Shown piece after piece: positions 42,771-50,801 of a stretch of DNA of 64,000 bases (positions are counted from its first letter, which is position 1; each line of letters starts with the position of its first letter). The position numbers were made by a program, and so were the translations under genes. Below the pieces are notes generated by a model that was not told the DNA's origin, ran no database searches, and saw only the letters and a list, made by a program, of their open reading frames with translations. The stretch lies in assembly GCA_013364255.1 (NCBI GenBank), contig CP054936.1, forward strand, positions 2,944,853 through 3,008,852, written 5' to 3'. The DNA is from Streptomyces seoulensis (GTDB lineage: Bacteria > Actinomycetota > Actinomycetes > Streptomycetales > Streptomycetaceae).

Positions 42771-43727
42771 ATGCGTACGCCCCAGCCGGCCCGCCGGCGG
42801 CATTTCCTCACGCTCGCCCTGATCAGTTCCGCGGCACTGCTGATGACCTCGTGCGGCGCCGGGTCGGACGACGACTCGGCGGGCGGCGGTGCGGGCACCG
42901 TGGCCAAGGGCGTCCGGATCCCCACCACCGACGTCGTCTCCGGCATCCGCAAGGACCCGGCGGCGGCCGGACTGCTGCCGGCCGGGGTGACCCGCCTGAC
43001 CATCGCCTACAGCGTGGGCGACACCCCGCCCGGCACCTCGCACCTCGCCGACGGCAAGACCCTCGCCGGCCAGGACGTCGACTTCGCCGACGCCGTCGCC
43101 AAGGTGCTCGGCATCCGCCTGGACAAGCAGGAGGCGAGTTTCGAGGCGATCCTGCCGGCCCTCGGCAGCGGCAAGTACGACATCGGCGCGGGCAACTTCG
43201 GGGTGACCGAGGCGCGGCGCAGGACGATCGACTTCGTCACCTACATCAACGACGGCCAGGGCTTCGCCGCCCGCAAGGACAGCAAGCTCCAGAAGATCAC
43301 CGAGCTGAAGCAGCTGTGCGGCCTGAACATCGCCACCGGCGCGGGCACCACGTTCGAGGCCACGCTGGAACAGAACAAGCACGTGTGCGCGGACGCGGGC
43401 GAGAAGGCGTACAAGGTGCAGACCTACGGCGAGTCCGGCGCGCTGTGGTCCTCGCTCCAGCAGGGCCGCAGCGACGTGGTGATGTCCACGATCAACGGAC
43501 TGCGGTACTCGGTGGCCCGGCAGCCGGGGCTGAAGTTCCTCAACGAGTTCCACCGCCTCGACGTCGGCTTCGCCTTCAAGAAGGGGACGAAGCTGGCGCC
43601 GGCCTTCCAGGCCGCGGTGAACAAGCTGATCGCCGACGGCACTTACCGCGAGATCCTCGACAAGTGGGGCACCACCGGCTCGGCGATCAAGCGGTCGCAG
43701 ATCTCCCCGCCGGAGCTGAAGGACTGA
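42771..43727 (+). CDS. Lipoprotein solute-binding protein of an amino-acid-type ABC importer
   Basis: Extracytoplasmic ligand-binding protein of 318 residues. AGGAG lies eight bases before the ATG. The signal has a lipobox with Cys28 (LLMTSCGAG), so the mature protein is lipid-anchored. Residues about 75-310 form a type II (SBP_bac_3) fold: DVDFADAVAKVLGIRL, FEAILPALGSGKYDIGAGNFGVTEARR, and LCGLNIATGAGTTFEATL with the conserved Gly-Thr. YREILDKWGTTGSAIK closes it. It is divergent from its likely permease. The cysteine-type leader upstream suggests an organosulfur or cysteine-related ligand. Confidence 0.92.
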   Translation: MRTPQPARRRHFLTLALISSAALLMTSCGAGSDDDSAGGGAGTVAKGVRIPTTDVVSGIRKDPAAAGLLPAGVTRLTIAYSVGDTPPGTSHLADGKTLAGQDVDFADAVAKVLGIRLDKQEASFEAILPALGSGKYDIGAGNFGVTEARRRTIDFVTYINDGQGFAARKDSKLQKITELKQLCGLNIATGAGTTFEATLEQNKHVCADAGEKAYKVQTYGESGALWSSLQQGRSDVVMSTINGLRYSVARQPGLKFLNEFHRLDVGFAFKKGTKLAPAFQAAVNKLIADGTYREILDKWGTTGSAIKRSQISPPELKD

Positions 43728-43749
43728 CGGTCCGAAGCCGGGTCCGCCG

Positions 43750-45123
43750 TCACACCCCGCAGTCGCAGCAGGAGCAGCACTCACAGCATTCGCAGCACTG
43801 GCACGCCTCGCAGCACGAGCAGTCGCAGTCGCCGCAGTCGCAGTTGCCGCACGCGCCCTCGCGCTTCTTGCGCGACCACGGCCCCTCGAACTCGTCGGCG
43901 CAGCACGCCTTGCAGGTGCAGCACAGTCCGACGGCCGCCGCGCACCCGGCCCAGAACCCACGCTTGCCGGGCCGCGGCGGCTCACCGCCGAGGGGGTGAA
44001 GCCCCCGGGAGGGGTCGTAGGGGCCGTGCGGGTGCTGAGGGCCCTGCGGGGCGTACGGCCCCTGCGGCGGGCCGAACGCGCCCTGCGGCGCGGGCGGATG
44101 CCCGGGCGCGTGGCCGGACGCGTGACCGGGCGCGTGACCGGGCGCGTGACCGGGCGCGTGACCGGGCGCGTGACCGGGCGCGTGACCGGGCGCGTGACCG
44201 GGCGCGTGACCGGGCGCGTGACCGCAGGAGGCGGTGCCGAAGGCGCGGTCCACGGAACGCGGCAGCTCGTGCACGAGCAGCAGATGGGCGAGGCGTCCGT
44301 CCGCGCCGCGCCCCCGCGCGGACTCCCCGGATCCCCAGGCGACCTCGCGCAGGGCGAGCCGGATGCCGTGCACGGCGTCGTCGGCGAGCCTGCGCGCCTC
44401 GGTGAGCGGGGTGCCGGTCGCGGTGAGCGGGTTCCAGGCGCCCGAGGCGGCGTCGGCCGCCTGGTCCTCCACCGCGTCCAGCAGGTGCGCGAGCCGGCCG
44501 AAGAGGCGGCCGGCCTCTGCGAGCGGTGCGGCGTTGGCCGGCCGTCCGGCCAGGTGCGCGGTGTAGGCGAAGGCCGCGGCGGTGGCGGTCTCGGTCGGCT
44601 CGGTGACGGCGAGGACCGGGGTGCCGGGGCCGGCCAGCGCCTCGACGCCCGCCTGCCGGTCCACCGCGTCGAGCAGGACCGCGGTGTCGAAGCCGACGGC
44701 GGCGCCGGTGCGGGCGCCCGCGCGCCCCCAGCCGGCGGCGACCCGGCGCGCGGCGAGCGCGACCGGCCGCCGGGCCAGCAGCCCGTCGCCGTCGGCGACA
44801 TGGTCGCGCACCTTGGCCGAGGCGAGCACCAGCGAGACGGCCGCCGCGAGCCGGGCGCCCTCGCCCTGGGCGACCGACGCGGTGCGCATCCCGCGCAGCG
44901 GGCACGGCCCCGCCGTGCGCCGACCGCCGCCCGTGCCGCCGCCGTCGCCCGCCTGAGCCTCCGTCAGGACCGATATGAGCAGTCCGTCGTAGTTCGTCAC
45001 GATCCGTGCGAACTGTCCGTGATCGCCGCGCAGCGCCAGACAGAGCCCGCAGAGATGCGCCATCCACTGAGCCTTGAGATAATCACCCAGCCGGTGACCG
45101 CATGGCCTGACGATTCCGAACAC
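43750..45123 (-). CDS. DUF5685 protein with GHAP repeats and Cys-rich tail
   Basis: Protein of 457 residues. The N-terminal 300 residues match DUF5685: MFGIVRPCGHRLGDYLK, QWMAHLCGLCLALRGDHGQFARIVTNYDGLLISVL, and GPCPLRGMRTASVAQGEGARLAAAVSLVLASAK, with conserved Cys likely to bind metal. Residues about 301-344 are eleven GHAP-type tetrapeptides, followed by a Gly/Pro/Gln linker. The last 69 residues hold 23 cysteines, 17 of them in the final 34 (GNCDCGDCDCSCC and similar). A metal-binding or redox role is plausible but unproven. It is convergent with the SBP gene, 22 bp away. Confidence 0.85.
   Translation of the reverse strand: MFGIVRPCGHRLGDYLKAQWMAHLCGLCLALRGDHGQFARIVTNYDGLLISVLTEAQAGDGGGTGGGRRTAGPCPLRGMRTASVAQGEGARLAAAVSLVLASAKVRDHVADGDGLLARRPVALAARRVAAGWGRAGARTGAAVGFDTAVLLDAVDRQAGVEALAGPGTPVLAVTEPTETATAAAFAYTAHLAGRPANAAPLAEAGRLFGRLAHLLDAVEDQAADAASGAWNPLTATGTPLTEARRLADDAVHGIRLALREVAWGSGESARGRGADGRLAHLLLVHELPRSVDRAFGTASCGHAPGHAPGHAPGHAPGHAPGHAPGHAPGHAPGHASGHAPGHPPAPQGAFGPPQGPYAPQGPQHPHGPYDPSRGLHPLGGEPPRPGKRGFWAGCAAAVGLCCTCKACCADEFEGPWSRKKREGACGNCDCGDCDCSCCEACQCCECCECCSCCDCGV
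44092..44223. repeat. 12-bp tandem repeat encoding GHAP units
   Basis: Eleven in-frame 12-bp units of GGGCGCGTGACC on the plus strand (Gly-His-Ala-Pro on the minus). Most are identical, which suggests recent expansion and possible length variation between strains. Confidence 0.9.
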
Positions 45124-45435
45124 GACGTTCCCCCGTGGTGTGTACGACGCTGAGCTGCCGCATCGTATCGGCCACCCCGTTCGCCCGGACGTTCACCCGT
45201 ACGCACCCATGGTCACCCGACTGCCATCGCGCCACATGGACAATCATATTTCACTCCCAGTCAGCAGCCGTGTAGGAAACGACCCTTGGGGCACAAGGCC
45301 CTCGACGGATCGGGCTGTGCACCAGTACCGTCACAAACCCCCCGCGCGGCGTCTATCCACTTGGCGCACCGTCCGCATCATGGATGACCATAGGGATGCG
45401 GAAAGCACGAAAGACCGCTGTGAGAGGAGGCGTCC
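45124..45435. other. Divergent promoter region of DUF5685 and sflA
   Basis: About 310 bp without a gene and with lower GC than the flanks. The best ribosome site (GAGAGGAGG) belongs to sflA. No clear promoter hexamers or inverted repeats stand out. Confidence 0.5.
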
Positions 45436-45873
45436 ATGGGATCGGTACGCAAGGCGAGTGCGTGGCTCGGCCTCGTCGACGACAACGAAGACGAGCGCTA
45501 CTACGACGACGACTACTCCGAGGGACCCGAGGCCGGCGACGCCTGGGTGACCGACCCCCGGGTCAAGGTCGCCGCGGACACGGCCGAGGACAAGGGCCGC
45601 CGGATCGGCACGGTGACGCCGGACAGCTTCCGCGACGCCCGCGCCATCGGCGAGCTGTTCCGCGACGGAGTGCCCGTGATCGTGAACCTGACGGCCATGG
45701 AGGCGGGCGACGCCAAGCGCGTGGTCGACTTCGCGGCCGGGCTGGTCTTCGGGCTGCGCGGGTCCATCGACCGCGTCTCCACCCGGGTCTTCCTGCTCTC
45801 CCCCGCCGACACCGAGATCATCAGCGGTGACCCGGCGGCGTACCGGTCCGACGGCTTCTTCAACCAGAGCTGA
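45436..45873 (+). CDS. sflA: SepF-like cell division protein (SflA type)
   Basis: Cytosolic protein of 145 residues. It begins with a basic/amphipathic helix ([15 protein letters not shown]) suited to membrane binding, then an acidic linker ([17 protein letters not shown]). The SepF domain (about 55-140) includes [45 protein letters not shown] and [11 protein letters not shown]. SepF proteins tether FtsZ to the membrane. This copy stands away from the dcw division cluster, as do the SepF-like paralogues of Streptomyces; the name sflA is from recollection of that locus. Confidence 0.88.
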   Translation: MGSVRKASAWLGLVDDNEDERYYDDDYSEGPEAGDAWVTDPRVKVAADTAEDKGRRIGTVTPDSFRDARAIGELFRDGVPVIVNLTAMEAGDAKRVVDFAAGLVFGLRGSIDRVSTRVFLLSPADTEIISGDPAAYRSDGFFNQS

Positions 45874-45898
45874 GGCAGGGCCGCGCGTCGGCCCTGCC
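45874..45898. terminator. Bidirectional terminator between sflA and the dehydrogenase
   Basis: GGCAGGGCCG (45874-45883) pairs perfectly with CGGCCCTGCC (45889-45898) around a five-base loop, between convergent genes and starting right after the sflA stop. Confidence 0.75.
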
Positions 45899-45909
45899 CC
45901 GTCCGGGGC

Positions 45910-47106
45910 TCACCGGAAGGCGTCGAGGCCGGTGAGCGCCTTGCCCAGCACGAGCTGGTGCATCTCGACGGTGCCCTCGTAGGTGAGCACCGATTCCAGG
46001 TTGGTCGCGTGCCGCATCACCGGGTACTCCAGGGAGATCCCGTTGGCGCCGAGGATCGTGCGCGCCGTGCGGCAGATCTCGATCGCCTCCCGCACGTTGT
46101 TGAGCTTGCCGAAGCTGACCTGCTCGGGACGCAGGCGGCCGGCGTCCATGCGCCGCCCCAGATGGTGGGCGAGCAGGATCCCCTTGTGCAGTTCGACCGC
46201 CATGTCGGCGAGTTTGGCCTGGGTGAGCTGGAAGCCGCCGATGGGCCTGCCGAACTGCTCGCGCGACTTCGCGTACTCCACGGCGGCCTCGAAGCTGGCG
46301 CGGGCCGCGCCCATGGCGCCCCAGACGATGCCGTAGCGGGCGTGGGAGAGGCAGCTGAGCGGTCCGCGCAGTCCGGTGACCTCCGGCAGCACGGCGTCGG
46401 CGGGCAGCCGTACGCCGTCCAGGACGAGTTCGCTGGTGACGGAGGCGCGCAACGACCACTTGTGCTTGATCTCGGGGGCCGAGAAGCCGGGCGCGTCCGT
46501 GGGGACGACGAAGCCGCGGATGCCGTCCTCGGTCCGCGCCCACACGACCGCGACGCCGGCCACGGAGCCGTTGGTGATCCACATCTTGCGGCCGTTGAGG
46601 ACCCAGTCGCTCCCGTCCCGCTTGGCGTGGGTGCGCAGGGCGGCGGGGTCGGAGCCGTGGTCGGGCTCGGTCAGGCCGAAGCAGCCGATCACCTCGCCGG
46701 CGGCCATCGCGGGCAGCCACCGCTGCTTGTGCTCCTCGGAGCCGAAGCGGTGGATGGCGTACATCGCGAGCGAGCCCTGCACCGAGACCAGCGACCGGAT
46801 GCCGGAGTCGGCGGCCTCCAGCTCCAGGCAGGCCAGCCCGTACTGGACGGCGCTCGCGCCCGCGCAGCCGTAGCCGGTCAGGGACATCCCGAGCGCGCCG
46901 ATCGAGCCCAGCTCGCGGGCCAGATCCCGGATGCCGGGCAGCTCGCCGTTCTCGTACCACTCGGCGATGTGCGGCAGCACGCGGTCGGCCGCCCAGGCGC
47001 GCACGGTGTCGCGGACGGCGAGGTCCTCCGGCTCCAGCAGATCGTCGATCCCGAGCGGGTCGGCGGGGTCGAACGGGGGCAGCGACGATGACGACGACGC
47101 CGGCAT
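45910..47106 (-). CDS. gcdH: Acyl-CoA dehydrogenase, glutaryl-CoA dehydrogenase type
   Basis: FAD enzyme of 398 residues. The start at ATG 47106 fits GGAGG five bases upstream. It carries the glutaryl-CoA dehydrogenase hallmarks: GIRSLVSVQGSLAMYAIHRFGSEEHKQRWLP, CFGLTEPDHGSDPAALRT, and GRKMWITNGSVAGVAVVWART. The catalytic Glu lies in LTYEGTVEMHQLVLG near residue 375. It would oxidise and decarboxylate glutaryl-CoA to crotonyl-CoA in lysine and tryptophan breakdown, or act on a related acyl-CoA. A 17-bp palindrome lies just upstream. Confidence 0.9.
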   Translation of the reverse strand: MPASSSSSLPPFDPADPLGIDDLLEPEDLAVRDTVRAWAADRVLPHIAEWYENGELPGIRDLARELGSIGALGMSLTGYGCAGASAVQYGLACLELEAADSGIRSLVSVQGSLAMYAIHRFGSEEHKQRWLPAMAAGEVIGCFGLTEPDHGSDPAALRTHAKRDGSDWVLNGRKMWITNGSVAGVAVVWARTEDGIRGFVVPTDAPGFSAPEIKHKWSLRASVTSELVLDGVRLPADAVLPEVTGLRGPLSCLSHARYGIVWGAMGAARASFEAAVEYAKSREQFGRPIGGFQLTQAKLADMAVELHKGILLAHHLGRRMDAGRLRPEQVSFGKLNNVREAIEICRTARTILGANGISLEYPVMRHATNLESVLTYEGTVEMHQLVLGKALTGLDAFR

Positions 47107-47124
47107 GGGCACCTCCGACTAGGA

Positions 47125-47141
47125 AACTAGCACCGCTAGTT
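47125..47141. promoter_or_regulatory. Palindromic operator upstream of the acyl-CoA dehydrogenase
   Basis: AACTAGC-ACC-GCTAGTT, a perfect 7+3+7 inverted repeat 18 bp upstream of the start. No regulator gene is adjacent, so the protein that binds it is encoded elsewhere. Confidence 0.65.
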
Positions 47142-47310
47142 AAAGGACTCTCGCGCTGACGTTACGACGCGAGGTGCCCCACGTCCAGCGTCCCCCGCCA
47201 CGCGAACCGCCCCCGGCCCGCGCCCCTCCCCGTCCGGCCCACGCCCGTTCCCCGTCCAGCCCACGCCCGTCCCGCGTCCGGACCGCGCCGTCCGGCGGCG
47301 CGCGGCGCGC

Positions 47311-48918
47311 TCACGCCGAAACGCGCGAGCGCTCGGCCTCGCGCTGCGCGGGCAGACCCGCCGCGCCCTCCTCGGCGTCGCACTGCATCGCCCGCGGCAG
47401 CCGGCACGCGGCGACCGCCCCGAGCAGCAGCAGCGCGGCGCTCACCAGCAGCGTCACGTGCAGTCCGTGCACGAAGGAGTCGCGGGCCGCGCTCCGCAGC
47501 GCCCGTCCCGGCGCCCCGCCGAGCCGCCCGGCGACCTCGTAGGCCTCCCCGAGCGAGTGCGACGCCGCCGCCGAATCCTTCGCCGGCACCCCCGGCACCC
47601 GGGCCAGCCCCGGCGCGTACGCCGCGTTCATCACCGTCCCCAGCAGCGCGATGCCCATGCCCGCGCCCAGCTGGTACGACGTCTCGCCGATCGCCGCGGC
47701 CCCGCCCGCCCGGTCCGCGGGCGCCTCGCTCAGCATCGACTCGTACGCCCCGAACAGCGTCGTCTCCAGACCGAAGCCGAGCAGCACGAAACCGCTCAGC
47801 AGCAGCCCGGAGTCGTCCTGGCCGCCCATCGCGGTCAGCACCAGCACCGCGACGGCGGTCAGGCAGAAGCCGGCGCACACCGTCCGGCGCGGTCCGAACC
47901 GCCTGAGCAGCCGCGCGCCGAGCAGTCCGGCCGCCATCGCGGCGAAGGTCAGCGGCAGCAGCCGCAGCCCGGTGCCCAGCGGCGACAGGCCCAGCACCAG
48001 CTGGAGGTACTGCGCCGCGATCAGCTCCAGGCCGACCAGCGCCAGCATCGCCAGCACGATGCAGCCCACCGCCGTGCTGAACGCGGGCCGTGCGAACATC
48101 CCGAGGTCCACCAGCGGATGCGTCCTGCGCCGCTGCCGCCGTACGAACGCCACCAGCAGCGCCGCCCCGGCCAGCAGCGGCCCCAGGGTGAGCGGGTCGA
48201 GCACGCCCTCCCCGCCGCCCAGCCGCTTGACGCCGAGGACCGCGCCGAACAGGCCGATCGCCGCCATCAGGGCGCCGGTCACGTCCCAGGGGCCGTCCCG
48301 CTCGCCGGTCGACTCGGGCAGCAGCAGCCGGCCCACCGGCAGGCTGACCAGCATCAGCGGGATGTTGACGAGGAAGACCGAGCCCCACCAGAAGTGTTCG
48401 AGCAGGAAGCCGCCGAGCAGCGGTCCGACCGCCGCGCCCACCGCGGCGACCGCGCTCCACACGCCGATGGCCACCGCCCGCTCGCGGCGGTCGGGGAAGA
48501 CCTGCCGCAGGATCGACAGCGTGGCCGGCATGATCATGGCGCCGCCGACGCCGAGCAGCGCCCGGGCCAGGATCAGCGTCTGCGGATTCGGCGCGAAGGC
48601 GGCCGCGGCGGAGGCGACGCCGAAGAGGGCGTAGCCCAGCAGCAGCACCCGTCTGCGGCCCACCCGGTCGCCCAGCGTGCCGAAGAGGATCAGCAGCGAG
48701 GCGCAGACCAGCGGATAGGTGTCGACGATCCAGAGCAGTTCGATGGCGCCGGGCCTGAGGTCCTCGGTGACGGCGGGCACCGCCACGTGCAGCACGGTCG
48801 CGTCCACCGCGACCAGCAGCAGGCTGACGCAGAGCACGACCAGGACGGCCCAGCGGTTCGCACCGGCTCCGGCCGTCCGACGGCGCGGCCGGGCAAGGAC
48901 CACGGTCGTCCCGGACAT
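47311..48918 (-). CDS. MFS drug/proton antiporter, DHA2 (14-helix) family
   Basis: Membrane exporter of 535 residues from ATG 48918, with GGGAGG seven bases upstream. Fourteen helices are predicted. Motif C-like VLHVAVPAVTEDL follows an Asp in helix 1 (LLLVAVDATVL), motif A is GTLGDRVGRRRVLLLGY, and ALLGVGGAMIMPATLSIL is the DHA2 helix 4 pattern. The family exports antibiotics and biocides with proton exchange. No adjacent regulator is present, and the substrate is not known. Confidence 0.9.
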   Translation of the reverse strand: MSGTTVVLARPRRRTAGAGANRWAVLVVLCVSLLLVAVDATVLHVAVPAVTEDLRPGAIELLWIVDTYPLVCASLLILFGTLGDRVGRRRVLLLGYALFGVASAAAAFAPNPQTLILARALLGVGGAMIMPATLSILRQVFPDRRERAVAIGVWSAVAAVGAAVGPLLGGFLLEHFWWGSVFLVNIPLMLVSLPVGRLLLPESTGERDGPWDVTGALMAAIGLFGAVLGVKRLGGGEGVLDPLTLGPLLAGAALLVAFVRRQRRRTHPLVDLGMFARPAFSTAVGCIVLAMLALVGLELIAAQYLQLVLGLSPLGTGLRLLPLTFAAMAAGLLGARLLRRFGPRRTVCAGFCLTAVAVLVLTAMGGQDDSGLLLSGFVLLGFGLETTLFGAYESMLSEAPADRAGGAAAIGETSYQLGAGMGIALLGTVMNAAYAPGLARVPGVPAKDSAAASHSLGEAYEVAGRLGGAPGRALRSAARDSFVHGLHVTLLVSAALLLLGAVAACRLPRAMQCDAEEGAAGLPAQREAERSRVSA

Positions 48919-49176
48919 GTGCGTACCTCCCAGATGAGCCCTCGCGTTCGGCGGGCCCGCGGGGCGGGGACTCCCCACGGCTCGGCCGGAGGGGAGCGGC
49001 GCCTCCGGCCCGCGCAACGGTGTGCGAGTGACACGTCAGCGTACGCGAGTGCGCCCCGCGCACACATGGCCCACCTCTCACCCTCCCCGCCGAAGCCTGT
49101 GGCGTACGCCACGCCCGGACCGGGGAGCGCGCCCCGGCCGGCGGTCCGCTCTCCGCCCCGGTCGATAATCGAGCCC

Positions 49177-50508
49177 GTGATCGATCATGCGACGCGTGCC
49201 GCCCCGGCCCGCCCCACGGCCCTGCGCCGGGCCGCCCCGGCCCTGCTCGGGTACGCGGCGGTGCGCGCCCTGGGCCTGCTGGTCCTCGCGGTGTGGAGCG
49301 CCGCGCGCGGCAAGAGCGCGTACACCCTGCTGACCGCCCGCTGGGACTCCCTCTGGTACGCCAGGGTGGCCGGCGGCGGCTACGGCTACGAAGTGCGGCT
49401 GGCGAACGGCGACGTCCACTCCGACCTGGCCTTCTTCCCGCTGCTCCCCTGGCTGGAGCGGCTGCTCGCCGCGGTGGGCCCGCTGTCGTACGCCGACGCG
49501 GGCTTCGTCGTGAGCCTGCTCGCCTCGCTCGCCGCCGCGTGGGGGATCTTCGCAGTGGTCGACCACGCCTACGGCCGCACGAGCGGGTCGACGACGCTCG
49601 GGGCGGCCGTGGACGCGGGCGGGGCGGCCGTGGACGCGGGCGGGGCGGCGGTGGACGGCGGGCGGGCCGGACTCTTCGCCGTGCTGCTGTGGGCGGCGCT
49701 GCCGGTCGGGATCGTGCAGTCGATGGCGTACAGCGAGTCGCTGTTCACGGCGCTCGCCGCCTGGTCGCTGTACTGCGCGCTCACCGGCCGCTGGGTGGGC
49801 GCGGGCGCGCTGGCGCTGGCGGCCGGGCTGACCCGGCCGGTCGGACTCGCGGTGGTCGCCGCGGTGTGGACGGCGGCCGTCCTCTCTTTCGTGCGCAACC
49901 GGAGCACGCCCGTCCCGCACGGCGCGCGCACCGCCCCGCACGCCCCGGAGTCCGCCCTCCGCTCCCCCGCCCGCCGCGCCCTCGGGGGCTTCCGGGGTCT
50001 CGGCGACCTGGGGCTCCCCGGGCTCCTCGGGGTGCTGCTCGCCCCGCTCGGCGCCGCCGGGTACGTCCTGTGGGTCGGCCGGCGCACCGGCGACGGCCTC
50101 TTCGGCTACTTCGACGTGCAGGCCGGCTGGCGCAACGGGTTCGACGGCGGGTACGCCTTCGCCCGCTTCGTCGCCGCCAAGCTCACCTCCTTCCCCGCCG
50201 CCCTGGCCGGCCTCGGCCTGATCGCCGGGGTCGCCCTGCTCGTCCGGCTCTACGTCGTCGGGGTGCGGCAGCGGCAGCCGCTCCCACTGCTGGTGTACTC
50301 GGGCGTCGTCACCGCGCTGGCGCTGTGCGCGTCGAGCTACTTCGGCTCCAAGCCGCGCCTGCTGCTGCCCGCCTTCCCGCTGCTGCTGCCGCTCGCGGCC
50401 GCGCTCGCCCGCACGCGCGCCGCCCGGGCCGCGCTGGTGGTGGGCGGCGTCGCGCTCGTCTCGGCGGTCTACGGGGCGTTCTGGCTGAACGGCTCCGGAC
50501 CGCCGTGA
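49177..50508 (+). CDS. PIG-V-like membrane mannosyltransferase
   Basis: GT-C-like membrane protein of 443 residues starting at GTG 49177; GATAAT nine bases upstream suggests leaderless transcription. The N-terminal helix is followed by YTLLTARWDSLWYARVAGGGYGYE, the conserved catalytic loop with WDS/Y. Then come HSDLAFFPLLPWLERLL and, later, SMAYSESLFTALAAWSLYCA and LTRPVGLAVVAAVW, as in GPI-mannosyltransferase II homologues of actinobacteria. About ten helices are seen. It probably mannosylates a lipid-linked or secreted acceptor from polyprenyl-phosphate-mannose. A 21-bp in-frame repeat expands one loop. Confidence 0.85.
   Translation: MIDHATRAAPARPTALRRAAPALLGYAAVRALGLLVLAVWSAARGKSAYTLLTARWDSLWYARVAGGGYGYEVRLANGDVHSDLAFFPLLPWLERLLAAVGPLSYADAGFVVSLLASLAAAWGIFAVVDHAYGRTSGSTTLGAAVDAGGAAVDAGGAAVDGGRAGLFAVLLWAALPVGIVQSMAYSESLFTALAAWSLYCALTGRWVGAGALALAAGLTRPVGLAVVAAVWTAAVLSFVRNRSTPVPHGARTAPHAPESALRSPARRALGGFRGLGDLGLPGLLGVLLAPLGAAGYVLWVGRRTGDGLFGYFDVQAGWRNGFDGGYAFARFVAAKLTSFPAALAGLGLIAGVALLVRLYVVGVRQRQPLPLLVYSGVVTALALCASSYFGSKPRLLLPAFPLLLPLAAALARTRAARAALVVGGVALVSAVYGAFWLNGSGPP
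49600..49662. repeat. 21-bp in-frame tandem repeat, three units
   Basis: Units at 49600-49620, 49621-49641 and 49642-49662. The first two are identical and the third has diverged; they encode GAAVDAG-type heptapeptides in a loop of the mannosyltransferase. Confidence 0.85.
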
Positions 50509-50801
50509 CCGGCCGCGGGCCATCATGATCGACTCCCGGCCGTCATGATCGACTTCTCGGGGCGGCCTTCCGGCGGACGCCGTGTACGGGCGGTGAATTC
50601 CGCCCGTGCCTCCGGTCAACGCATTCATAAGCGCCCGATAAGAGTTCACCGGAATGATCAAAGGAAATGCAGGCCGGTGGGCGGGCGTATTAGTGAATCC
50701 GGGGAAATAAAGACCCGTTGAGAGCAATCCCACATCACATCGTCATCACAAACCACGTGATGCGTCAGGGAACTGAGCTCACTCGCTGTAACGTCGATTA
50801 G

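Noticed and set aside
44092..44223. CRISPR-like array
   Set aside because: The 12-bp units are contiguous, have no spacers and are in frame within a gene.
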